From positions 1-64,000 of the forward strand of contig JBBRAM010000012.1 of the NCBI GenBank assembly GCA_038206765.1: a stretch of DNA of 64,000 bases, read 5' to 3'. The stretch is from UKL13-2 sp038206765 (GTDB taxonomy: Bacteria > Pseudomonadota > Gammaproteobacteria > Burkholderiales > Usitatibacteraceae). Of the stretch, positions 43,523-51,853 are shown in pieces. A program made the translations under genes and the position numbers. The notes below the pieces were generated by a model. That model searched no databases. It saw nothing but the letters and a program-made list of their open reading frames with translations, and was not told the origin of the DNA. Position 1 is the first letter of the stretch; the number at the start of each line of letters is the position of its first letter.

Positions 43523-46500
43523 ATGAAATCATCATTTCGCGTTTTGTTGTCCGCCGCTGCTGTTCCAGTCGCCTTGTATTCTGCTCTGCTTTGTACCAAT
43601 ATCGTTGCACGCGTGGCACCGCCAATTGCGCCATCTGTTGCGCTACCCATCGCACCACTCCCCACACCACCTTGGAAGCAGCCGCCACCGAGCCAGCTAC
43701 CACCGAATCAACCGCAACCCACCATCTGGCAACCACCGCGCCTCGTGTTGCCAGCAAGATTGGATTCGCGCGTTGATTCGCCGATTCAACTTAAAACACT
43801 GCGCATTACCGGTGAAGTCAATGGTCGGCAGGCGATTACGGAAATTGATATGTCGTTTTTTAATCCCAACAACCGCGTGCTGGAAGGCGAGTTACAGTTT
43901 CCGCTGCTCGATGGTCAGCGCGTTGCCTCGTTTGCGATGGACGTGAACGGCGCGATGCGCGAAGCCGTGCCAGTAGAAAAAGCCAAGGGCCAAGCCGTGT
44001 TTGAGGATGTGATTCGTGGCCGAATTGATCCGGGTTTGCTGGAAATCACGCAGGGAAATAATTTTAAGCTGCGCGTTTATCCGATACCGTCCAACGGTGT
44101 GAAGCGGGTCGTGATTCGCGTTGCACAAACGCTGGATATGAAAGCCGGCCGCGCGCTGTATCAATTGCCAATCGGATTCGCGGAACGGGTTGGAACATTT
44201 ACATTAAATGTTCAAGTCAACGGAATTGAAAAAGCACCGGAAATTAGTCGGAGTAGTTTGGGCGACGGGCTCGGCAACATCGCATTTTCTCGCGAGACCT
44301 TCAGCACACGGTTTCGCTTAAACGAGACGCGCAGCAATTTTGCGGGTCTCGGCACCGTTGATTTTTTGATTACGCCTAGCAACACCGCCGCAGCGGTACA
44401 AACGGAGTTCTTCGAGGGCAAAAATTATTTTGTGGTTGATATTCCGGTGCCGACCCGGGAAGCTGCAAGGGATATTCCCAAAACAGTTGGCATCTTGTGG
44501 GACAGCTCCGCCAGTGCCCGCATCCGGGTTGGCGATGGCACATTGGAAGCGGCATTGCTCGATGCTTACTTCAAAAAAATGGGCAATGGAGACGTTAAAT
44601 TGACGCGTATTCGCGACGCCGCTGAAGCGCCGCAGTCGTTCCGTATCGTTAATGGTGATTGGTCGAAATTGCGCGAGGCGCTGGCCGCCACAGCCTACGA
44701 TGGCGCAACCAACTTGGGCGCATTCGTGCCCGACTTGACCTGCCGTGAGTATCTATTGTTCTCCGATGGACTAAGTAATTTTGGCGAGCAACCCTTCGCC
44801 AAAACCAATGTGCCGCTCTACGCTATTTCTGCGGCCACCAAAGCCGACAACGTATTTCTCAAACACATTGCACAACGCAGTGGCGGGCGCTATATCGATC
44901 TCACCAAAGAAAGCGGCGCGACCGCCGCTACATTGCTTCTTTCAACTGCAACCCGCATTACCAATGTCGGTGGTAATGGTGCTACGCAATTGGTAATGGC
45001 ATCACCATTTCCGCAAGGCGGGCGCTTGCAGTTGGCAGGCGTGCTCGGCGATTCACAGACGACACTTCGCTTAAATTTTCAGCATCCGGATGGACGCGCT
45101 GAAACCGTTGACGTGCCGGTTGTCAGCCCCACCTCTGTAAACAAAGAGAACGATGCGCTGAATACCGCCGCATCCACTTGGGCGCAACTTCGCGTCAATG
45201 ATTTAGATGCCGAGTTCGCGCTGAACCGCGCCGAAATTAAACGACTCGGCCAGCGCTTCGGCTTGGTGACGCGTGAAACATCGCTCATTATTTTGGATCG
45301 GGTGGAGGACTACGCCCGCTTCGAAATCCAGCCACCGGCTGAGCTGCGTCTGGAGTTTGATCGTATTGTTGGCAGCATCAATATGCAGCGCCGCGCTGAT
45401 CGCAGCGGCCATCTGGAAACCATCGTGCGGGCATTCCAACAAAAGGTGACGTGGTGGGAGCATGTATTCCCGAAAGATGTGCCGTTCAAGGCGGAAGGGA
45501 CGTTGTCAAAGTCGGTGCGAGCAGAAGCGCCTGCGGCGGCCGGCAACGTAATCATGGAAGATCGTCAGCGTCGTTCCGATTCTCCTAGGTTGGCGAGGGA
45601 TGCTGTACGCGAAATGGCTGTTCAATCTCCTGTCGCGATGAGTGCTGCCTCGCCACCTTTAGTATCCGCTGCCAAATCCGCCTTTGCAGACGCTTCGCCG
45701 GCAGCACCACAAGCATTGCGCATGCAGGCTGAGAACAAAAACGCTGACGCACGCGGACCATCACAGCCCGCGCAATCATCGCAAACCGCAATTCGCCTGC
45801 AAAAATGGCAACCCGATGCGCCGTACGCGGATCGGCTGCGTTCAGCAAGCACGAATGATCTCTATCGCGTCTACCTCGATGAAGCGCCCAGTTATTTGAA
45901 CAGCACCGCTTTCTACTTAGATGCAGCCGATGTTTTTTTTGATAAAGGCATGAATGATTTGGGTGTTCGGGTGTTGAGCAATTTGGCTGAAATGGATTTG
46001 GAAAACCGCCATATTCTGCGCATCTTGGGCTATCGTTTAATGCAGGCAAACCGTGCAGCACTGGCGATTCCGGTCTTCAAAAAGGTCTTGGCATTGAGCC
46101 CTGAAGAGCCACAGTCATACCGTGATTTAGGGCTTGCCTATGCAGCCGACAAACAGCCGCAACGCGCCGTGGATTCGCTCTATGAGGTCGTGGTTCGTCC
46201 GTGGCATGGCCGCTTCCCGGAAATTGAGTTGATTGCGTTGGCGGATATGAATGCGATCATTGCAACCAACAACGCACGCTTGGACACCAGCCGCGTGGAT
46301 CCACGCTTACTTAAAAATCTCGCACTCGACTTGCGTGCCGTACTGACGTGGGATGCCGATAATACTGATATCGATTTATGGGTGACTGACCCGAACGGCG
46401 AGAAGGCGTATTACGGCCATCGCTTCACCTACCAAGGTGGCCGCATGTCGCTTGATTTCACCGGTGGCTATGGGCCGGAGGAATTTTCTCTGAAGTCAGC

Positions 46501-46699
46501 CAAGCCTGGCAAATACAAAATCGAGGCGCAATATTTTGGTGATCGCCGCCAGAACATTACCGGCGCGACGACTCTGCAAGTGCGCCTCACCACGGGCTTT
46601 GGCACCAGGCAACAGAAGGAACAAATTGTCACCATGCGGCTTAAAGACAATAAGTCGACTATTTTGGTGGGGGAATTTGAGGTGAAGGGCGGTCGCTAA
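43523..46699 (+). CDS. Exported VIT/VWA-domain protein with TPR and DUF2135-like C-terminus
   Basis: A 1058-residue envelope protein. A signal sequence or anchor (1-27) is followed by a Pro-rich segment (32-75), a VIT domain (about 80-215: LKTLRITGEVNGRQAITEIDMSF, then VEKAKGQAVFEDVI and GNNFKLRVYPIP), and a von Willebrand A domain with MIDAS motif DSSAS at 327-331. A disordered Ala/Ser-rich linker (about 670-770) precedes TPR-like helices (about 800-910) and a C-terminal domain with DNTDIDLWVTDPNGEKAYYGH, resembling DUF2135/YfaP. Such proteins are thought to mediate adhesion or complex assembly at the surface. It lies immediately ahead of two ECF sigma modules. Confidence 0.85.
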   Translation: MKSSFRVLLSAAAVPVALYSALLCTNIVARVAPPIAPSVALPIAPLPTPPWKQPPPSQLPPNQPQPTIWQPPRLVLPARLDSRVDSPIQLKTLRITGEVNGRQAITEIDMSFFNPNNRVLEGELQFPLLDGQRVASFAMDVNGAMREAVPVEKAKGQAVFEDVIRGRIDPGLLEITQGNNFKLRVYPIPSNGVKRVVIRVAQTLDMKAGRALYQLPIGFAERVGTFTLNVQVNGIEKAPEISRSSLGDGLGNIAFSRETFSTRFRLNETRSNFAGLGTVDFLITPSNTAAAVQTEFFEGKNYFVVDIPVPTREAARDIPKTVGILWDSSASARIRVGDGTLEAALLDAYFKKMGNGDVKLTRIRDAAEAPQSFRIVNGDWSKLREALAATAYDGATNLGAFVPDLTCREYLLFSDGLSNFGEQPFAKTNVPLYAISAATKADNVFLKHIAQRSGGRYIDLTKESGATAATLLLSTATRITNVGGNGATQLVMASPFPQGGRLQLAGVLGDSQTTLRLNFQHPDGRAETVDVPVVSPTSVNKENDALNTAASTWAQLRVNDLDAEFALNRAEIKRLGQRFGLVTRETSLIILDRVEDYARFEIQPPAELRLEFDRIVGSINMQRRADRSGHLETIVRAFQQKVTWWEHVFPKDVPFKAEGTLSKSVRAEAPAAAGNVIMEDRQRRSDSPRLARDAVREMAVQSPVAMSAASPPLVSAAKSAFADASPAAPQALRMQAENKNADARGPSQPAQSSQTAIRLQKWQPDAPYADRLRSASTNDLYRVYLDEAPSYLNSTAFYLDAADVFFDKGMNDLGVRVLSNLAEMDLENRHILRILGYRLMQANRAALAIPVFKKVLALSPEEPQSYRDLGLAYAADKQPQRAVDSLYEVVVRPWHGRFPEIELIALADMNAIIATNNARLDTSRVDPRLLKNLALDLRAVLTWDADNTDIDLWVTDPNGEKAYYGHRFTYQGGRMSLDFTGGYGPEEFSLKSAKPGKYKIEAQYFGDRRQNITGATTLQVRLTTGFGTRQQKEQIVTMRLKDNKSTILVGEFEVKGGR

Positions 46700-46791
46700 C
46701 GTAGGCTTCGCCCACGCCGATTTTCAGTTGGGACTGCATAGTTGAGTAGTTACCTAGAATTGAACCGGCTGCTCGATGCCGGGCATTATGA

Positions 46792-46840
46792 AATGTCGCC
46801 CTCTGTTGAGCAGAGGGCGACATTGTGTGCAATTTGCACA
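46792..46840. promoter_or_regulatory. 14-bp palindrome and TGTGCAA palindrome upstream of the first ECF gene
   Basis: AATGTCGCCCTCTG / CAGAGGGCGACATT (46792-46805, 46811-46824, loop TTGAG) is a perfect hairpin, next to TGTGCAA-T-TTGCACA (46826-46840). There is no T-run, so a regulatory or processing role, or a protein-binding site, is more likely than termination. Confidence 0.6.
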
Positions 46841-46966
46841 AAACTGCATGGGGGATTTTCTGTTTCGGATGAGCGGACGTTTTACTTGCCGCAAACCCAA
46901 CGTGCCCGCCGGGACGTTCACCTAGGTGAGCAACAAAGCACTAAAAACCCCAAGCCGTGCATTAAA

Positions 46967-47578
46967 ATGCTGGACATGGGAGAACTAACTAACTCTGAAC
47001 TGCAAGCCGACACCAGCGAATCGCTGATGCTGCGCTACCAAGCAGGCGATGCGGGCGCGTTCGATGTGTTGTATGCGCGGCATCGCGGGGGGTTGTTTCG
47101 TTTTATCCAGCGGCAATGCCGCAGCAATGGCGAATGCGAGGAGGTATTTCAGGAAGTGTGGATCAACGTGATTCAATCGCGCGAAACGTATGGCACCGCC
47201 AGCGGGGCACAATTTAACACCTGGCTCTACACGCTGGCGCATCACCGTTTGATGGACTATTTTCGGAAGCATCGGCTTGTTGATGTATCGTCTTTTAGCG
47301 TTGCCAATCAGGCAGAAAATAACCCAGAAAATACGATCCCGGCCAGCCGTGTTGATGAGCCGCAGGTTCTGGCAGAGTCACGTGAACAGGGGGCAGCGAT
47401 TCTACGATTACTGGACGCGCTGCCCGCGCCACAGCGCGAAGCATTTTTATTGTATGAGGAAGGCGGCTTGAGCATCGAAGACATTGCCGTCGCCACCGGA
47501 GTCACCTTTGAAGCGGCAAAAAGCCGTTTACGCTATGCCTTCGCAAAGCTGCGCGATGGATTGCAGGAGTACGCATGA
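46967..47578 (+). CDS. ECF-family RNA polymerase sigma factor
   Basis: Extracytoplasmic-function sigma factor, about 203 residues from ATG 46967 (an alternative ATG lies 9 nt later). Region 2 includes LMLRYQAGDAGAFDVLYARHRG and CEEVFQEVWINVIQ; region 4 has LDALPAPQREAFLLYEEGGLSIEDIAVATGVTFEAAKSRLRYA, the -35 recognition helix-turn-helix. The frame is open to 46742, but the upstream part includes a strong hairpin and is not protein-like. The stop overlaps the next gene's ATG by 4 nt, coupling it to a putative anti-sigma factor. Confidence 0.9.
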   Translation: MLDMGELTNSELQADTSESLMLRYQAGDAGAFDVLYARHRGGLFRFIQRQCRSNGECEEVFQEVWINVIQSRETYGTASGAQFNTWLYTLAHHRLMDYFRKHRLVDVSSFSVANQAENNPENTIPASRVDEPQVLAESREQGAAILRLLDALPAPQREAFLLYEEGGLSIEDIAVATGVTFEAAKSRLRYAFAKLRDGLQEYA

Positions 47579-48840
47579 TGGAACCAGATTTGAAACTGAT
47601 GGATGAGAAAGTGCGGCTGGCGTATCGTGTTGCGCGCAATGCACGCGATCCACGCGATCCGCGTGACGGACGTGATGCATCGAATTCGCAAGCCGGTTTG
47701 CCGAGCGAACCACCTGCCGCACTCGACGATGCGATTCGCGCTGCGGCACGCCGTGCGGTTGCCGCAAAGCCGGTGTCGATTCAAAAGACATCGCCATCAA
47801 AATGGAATAAGCAATGGGCCACGCCGCTGGCAGCAGCTGCGACGGTATTGCTAACCGCATCGATATTATTTGTGGCACTGGACGAGAACCCTGATGTTTT
47901 AGAGGCACCCTCGCAGGTATCGCAAACTACCGCGCTACAACCAGCCGCCGTGCGCCAACAGGCTTCCGTTGCGGCAGATAGGGTGGCTGAAATTTCAGCC
48001 AGTCCGCTGGCGAAAGGCGATACGAAAAATATGGCGGCGACTTCTCCGCGAGCCGTCACCGGACCCACCGCCAACCCGATGCCTGCCACCCCAGCAACGA
48101 GCGCAGGCGCACGTCCAGAACGTAGCGTAACAGTTACGGCTGCCCAGATAGCCACTCCGCCGCCAATTCAATCAGCTCACCCCGCGCCATCCGCAGTGCG
48201 TCCTCTCACGTCCCCTGCAGCGCCCTCTCTGTCCGTACTTTCGCCGTCTGCAATTTCTCCTCCTGCAATTTCTCCATCTGCACCCCCGCCCGCACCCTCG
48301 CCCTCCCCCGCGACGACCCTTGCCGATGCAGCACGCTTGAACACCCCACGTCTAGACACCCCACGCCTAGAGGAACGCAGACGGACCGCTAATGGCGAGG
48401 CTGTTGCCAGTATCGTAACCGCGCCCATAACACCCAAAACGGCCGTCTCGCAACCCATTGAACGTCCCCTTGCGTCTTCCGCCGAGCTGTCACTGGCCCC
48501 GGCAAAGCCGAAGTTTGAAATCTCCGCCGCGAAAAAATCGGCGGGACCTGCGGTTGGCAAAATAACGACCAATAACGTTGACAGTAACTCAACAGAAAAC
48601 CAAACCACACAAAAATTTGAATCGTCAGGCAAAGCAGCCAGCGAACTTAAACCAGCAAAAGACAACACCAAAGAACAAGCGGAAGCCGCCGATTTGTGGA
48701 TCGCCCGACTGACGGAACTCAACCGGCAAAACAAAACCGTTGAACTCACCGAGGAACTCAAACGTTTTCGCAAACGCTATCCGATGGTCGAGCTTCCAAA
48801 ACCGCTCGCAGAGGCATGGGCAAAAATCGTCGTCGAATAA
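47575..48840 (+). CDS. Probable anti-sigma-type membrane protein with long disordered periplasmic part
   Basis: A 421-residue protein starting ATGATG, overlapping the sigma stop by 4 nt, which strongly suggests a partner of that sigma factor. The cytoplasmic N-terminus (1-80) has a basic repeat (RDPRDPRDGRD), then one membrane helix (about 81-102, WATPLAAAATVLLTASILFVAL), and a long Ala/Pro/Ser-rich segment (110-350) with a TPRLDTPRLEE repeat. The C-terminus has a helical domain, WIARLTELNRQNK and FRKRYPMVELPKPLAEAWA. It lacks an obvious zinc-binding anti-sigma motif, so the anti-sigma assignment is from topology and position. Confidence 0.65.
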   Translation: MMEPDLKLMDEKVRLAYRVARNARDPRDPRDGRDASNSQAGLPSEPPAALDDAIRAAARRAVAAKPVSIQKTSPSKWNKQWATPLAAAATVLLTASILFVALDENPDVLEAPSQVSQTTALQPAAVRQQASVAADRVAEISASPLAKGDTKNMAATSPRAVTGPTANPMPATPATSAGARPERSVTVTAAQIATPPPIQSAHPAPSAVRPLTSPAAPSLSVLSPSAISPPAISPSAPPPAPSPSPATTLADAARLNTPRLDTPRLEERRRTANGEAVASIVTAPITPKTAVSQPIERPLASSAELSLAPAKPKFEISAAKKSAGPAVGKITTNNVDSNSTENQTTQKFESSGKAASELKPAKDNTKEQAEAADLWIARLTELNRQNKTVELTEELKRFRKRYPMVELPKPLAEAWAKIVVE

Positions 48841-48870
48841 GTCATGAAACTAACCTGAAATAGTTGGAAC

Positions 48871-48894
48871 TTATTGCCATGCCCGCGGCAATAA
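48871..48894. other. Small hairpin between the two ECF modules
   Basis: TTATTGCC / GGCAATAA with an 8-nt loop, 30 nt after the stop at 48840 and next to a GGAAC that could be part of an ECF-type -35 element (48865-48869). No clear -10 partner was found. Confidence 0.4.
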
Positions 48895-48963
48895 CAATAA
48901 GCGCCGCACACGGCCGACGATTTTTTGACGATATCCACCACCCGGCACCAACCCGTTACCGTT

Positions 48964-49578
48964 ATGACCTTGGCTGATCCGAGCATTGATCTAGCGCTTC
49001 TGGCAGAAGCTAGGAGAGATATCGCTTCGCAGGCTGCGCGGGCACTGGCGTTCGGCAAATTATATGAACGCCATCAGGGCGCGTTGTATCGTTTTTCATT
49101 GCTGCGTTCTGGCTCGGCAGATGCAGCGGCGGATATTGTTCAGGAAGTTTTTTTGAGCTTGATGGCGGATAAATTAAATTTCGATCCCGCGCGCGGCGCC
49201 CTGCAAGGCTTTTTGTTTGGCGTGGCACGGCATTTGGCACTGAAGCGTGAGGCCAGCTTTCAACGCTTTGTGGTGTTGGATACCAACGACGATGAAGATG
49301 AGGTTGTGCTGGTTGATCCGGCCTGCCAACCCATCGAAAAACTGCTGATTGACGAGCGCGCTGAACGGGTGCGTGGGGCGTTGATGCAACTTGCACCGCA
49401 CTACCGGGATGTGCTGATTTTGTATGAGATGCATGATTTATCGTACATCGATATCGCGCAAATTTGTGGCATTGATATTGGCACCGTGCGATCCCGATTG
49501 TCGAGGGGGCGGGCAAAAATGATGACGCTGTTGGCTGACAACCAACATGAAACCATGGCCATAGCGACAGCGAAATGA
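48964..49578 (+). CDS. Second ECF-family RNA polymerase sigma factor
   Basis: 204 residues from ATG 48964. Region 2 is ARALAFGKLYERHQGALYRFSLL, then DAAADIVQEVFLSLM; region 4 is LMQLAPHYRDVLILYEMHDLSYIDIAQICGIDIGTVRSRLSRGRAKMM with a clear helix-turn-helix. Its sequence differs from the first ECF factor, and a 123-nt gap separates it from the upstream anti-sigma-like gene, so it probably represents a second, independent module with its own regulon. Confidence 0.9.
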   Translation: MTLADPSIDLALLAEARRDIASQAARALAFGKLYERHQGALYRFSLLRSGSADAAADIVQEVFLSLMADKLNFDPARGALQGFLFGVARHLALKREASFQRFVVLDTNDDEDEVVLVDPACQPIEKLLIDERAERVRGALMQLAPHYRDVLILYEMHDLSYIDIAQICGIDIGTVRSRLSRGRAKMMTLLADNQHETMAIATAK

Positions 49579-49633
49579 TTCTAAAGCGATGCGAAATGAT
49601 TTTTAAGCAAGGTAATTTCACCGAAAGTCTGCG

Positions 49634-50182
49634 ATGAACAATTTTGATAAAAACCAAATGCCAACCGACCAAGCGCTAGATCGCGAGCTCGATTATTTGC
49701 GAAGCACGGTTGCGTCTGAAAACGCGCCGCCACTGGTCGAGAGCGCTTTGATGAAATCATTTGCGCGATACACGGCGGCGCCGATTAACGCTCATGCTGC
49801 GCAGAATGAATCGGCCGCCTCCAAACCACATCGCCTAACAGCCGCTTGGCAACACGTTTTCGCCCATAGCTCGCGATGGTTTGCGCCGGGCTTGGGCTTC
49901 GCCGCCAGCGTCAGCATGGCGATGTGGATGTTGCTGATGCCCGCGCATCGGGCTTCTGTGCCCCTTGCCTCACCCACCGCCGACACACCTTTTTTCGCAT
50001 TGCAATCGCTGGAGCAAATTGCATTAGAACCTGCGCCCACAGTGATTGAAACGAGAGTGCCCCGGATGTGGCTGGCTTCATACGGCATGCCTGTCGACCC
50101 CGAAACGGCCGCTGAATCTGTGCGGGCCCAGGTGCTGATGAGCGCAGCGGGTCAGCCCCTAGCGGTTCGGTTTGCAGAATAG
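49634..50182 (+). CDS. Small membrane protein, probable anti-sigma partner
   Basis: 182 residues, 55 nt after the second sigma gene. The N-terminal 80 residues are cytoplasmic in character (DQALDRELDYLRSTVASENAPPLVESALMKSF), followed by one membrane helix (about 83-103, WFAPGLGFAASVSMAMWMLLM) and a periplasmic tail of about 75 residues. No zinc-finger anti-sigma signature is seen. The arrangement of ECF factor followed by single-helix membrane protein is typical of sigma/anti-sigma pairs, and that is the basis of the call. Confidence 0.6.
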   Translation: MNNFDKNQMPTDQALDRELDYLRSTVASENAPPLVESALMKSFARYTAAPINAHAAQNESAASKPHRLTAAWQHVFAHSSRWFAPGLGFAASVSMAMWMLLMPAHRASVPLASPTADTPFFALQSLEQIALEPAPTVIETRVPRMWLASYGMPVDPETAAESVRAQVLMSAAGQPLAVRFAE

Positions 50183-50267
50183 GTTTGTAACGTAAATCGG
50201 AACGCCATTAATTTTTGCTCACAACATAAAAAAACAATTTTTGAATCGTCAATCTTAGGAGATACCC

Positions 50268-51596
50268 ATGAAAAAACCTGTTATCAACTTTCCGTTTAAA
50301 ACCACGATGCGGCATACCCTCGTTGCATTGCTATCCATGGCCATTACATCAACCCTTGCATCAGCCAATGCCGCAACTACAGGAAGTCCTACAAATGACA
50401 CGAATGCTACAAATGCTAAAACTGCCGCTGCTAACGATGCCAAAAGCGAACCCTTGATTCTTTCCGGCAACGCCGACGTCGTCGTTGAGCGCATTCAAAT
50501 TGGCGGTCCCGGATCAGCGCAAACCAACGAAAGGAGCGAAGTCATGCTCGCCCAAGCTGGTGGCAATGAGCGCGTTATCATTAAACAAGTCGGCACATTC
50601 GGCGGCCCGAACGGCGGCTTTGAAACCATTTTGTCTGAAGCGCTCTCCGGTATTTCGGGAGGCGGACTTTCGATCACCTCGGGCAAGTCCATCAAAAATG
50701 CGCCTTATAGCGCGGAAGTGATTTCCGAAAAAATTCAGAACCTTCCAGACGGCAACCAAATCGTCAAACGCACGACATCGCTTGCGTTCCGCGATAGTGC
50801 CGGTCGCACCCGCCAAGAGACACGCAATGAAAAAAATGAAGTGCGCAGCATTCATATCAACGACGTTGTGGAGAACACGCGCTATATGCTTTCTCCCGCG
50901 CAAAAAACTGCATCCAAAATTGGCTTTGACCGCGATCTCAGCAAAAAAATTGAAGAACTACGCACCCAAAGTCTGGCCAGCGGCAAAAGCGTTACCACCA
51001 GCACGGATGGAAAAACCATCACCGTCCATGCATTGAAATCTGGCGCCTCAGGCGCGCCTGGCCCGTCAGGTTCGCCCGGCGAAACCGTCATCAGGCAAAT
51101 CGACGGCGGCAAAGAAATGAATGCCAATGTCGTCATCAAAAAGTTCGGCGACGAAGCGGGCGCTTCATCTACAAACAGCTCGCACGTCACAATCAACGGC
51201 AACGCCATCACCGGCCACCTCGGCGAAGCGATGAAGGGCCCAAGTTTTGCATTCAACTTTGAAGACAGCAACTATTCTGCCAAAGCGACCACGCGCGAGT
51301 TAGGCGCGAAGAGTTTCGATGGCGTTGCGGCGACCGGAAAATTAGTTTCGTACACCATTCCGGCAGGCGAGGTTGGCAACAAAAATCCGATCACCGTTTC
51401 AACAGAAACATGGTATGCACCCGATTTGCAGGTTACGGTGTATTCCAAAAAATCAGATCCGCGCAGCGGCGAAACAATCTACCGTTTGGCTAACGTCAAG
51501 CGCACCGAGCAACCATTGACCTTGTTTACCGTGCCCAGCGATTACACCGTCAAAGACGCAGAGTCCATCGCTGTAAAAACGAGAGAGAATAAATAA
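50268..51596 (+). CDS. Secreted protein with Asn/Thr-rich and collagen-like segments, unknown function
   Basis: A 442-residue exported protein (signal peptide to about 36, ending ASANA) preceded by AGGAG. After a low-complexity Asn/Thr/Ala stretch (36-55) comes a structured middle part (ADVVVERIQIGGPG, SAEVISEKIQNLPDGNQIVKRTTSLAF, RDSAGRTRQET), a short Gly-Xaa-Yaa run (about 259-270, GASGAPGPSGSPGE), and a C-terminal beta-rich part (GKLVSYTIPAGEVGNKNPI, PLTLFTVPSDYTV). Its last position after the ECF modules suggests it is a target or accessory of the second sigma factor. Family not recognised. Confidence 0.65.
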   Translation: MKKPVINFPFKTTMRHTLVALLSMAITSTLASANAATTGSPTNDTNATNAKTAAANDAKSEPLILSGNADVVVERIQIGGPGSAQTNERSEVMLAQAGGNERVIIKQVGTFGGPNGGFETILSEALSGISGGGLSITSGKSIKNAPYSAEVISEKIQNLPDGNQIVKRTTSLAFRDSAGRTRQETRNEKNEVRSIHINDVVENTRYMLSPAQKTASKIGFDRDLSKKIEELRTQSLASGKSVTTSTDGKTITVHALKSGASGAPGPSGSPGETVIRQIDGGKEMNANVVIKKFGDEAGASSTNSSHVTINGNAITGHLGEAMKGPSFAFNFEDSNYSAKATTRELGAKSFDGVAATGKLVSYTIPAGEVGNKNPITVSTETWYAPDLQVTVYSKKSDPRSGETIYRLANVKRTEQPLTLFTVPSDYTVKDAESIAVKTRENK

Positions 51597-51708
51597 CTGT
51601 CGCGGGCATTGCACCGCGAATCGTGTGAGCAGGGTAGCGCAGTGATGGATTGGGACTCGTTTGGGGTATCAGCGCATCGATTTTCAAAACGCTGCGCTAC
51701 TCGCTTTT

Positions 51709-51738
51709 AGGCGCATCGACAATCGACGCGCCTTTTTT
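51709..51738 (+). terminator. Terminator at the end of the ECF cluster
   Basis: AGGCGCATCGA / TCGACGCGCCT stem with one mismatch and a 3-nt loop, followed by TTTTTT. It ends the plus-strand cluster before the convergent CorA-like gene. Confidence 0.85.
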
Positions 51739-51853
51739 GCCTCATATCCGAAAGGCTACCCTCTCAAAAACCGCTCTGATGCTGGTGTTTGGCTCGCGCC
51801 GTCCATCTATCCTTCTATACGTACATCTTGCTATTTATTTTTCAATCCATCAA

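Noticed and set aside
45585..46061. 158-codon minus-strand frame over the VIT/VWA gene
   Set aside because: No motifs; the plus strand encodes a coherent multidomain protein.
47781..48773. Minus-strand frames over the first anti-sigma-like gene
   Set aside because: Low-complexity shadows of the Ala/Pro/Ser-rich plus-strand sequence.
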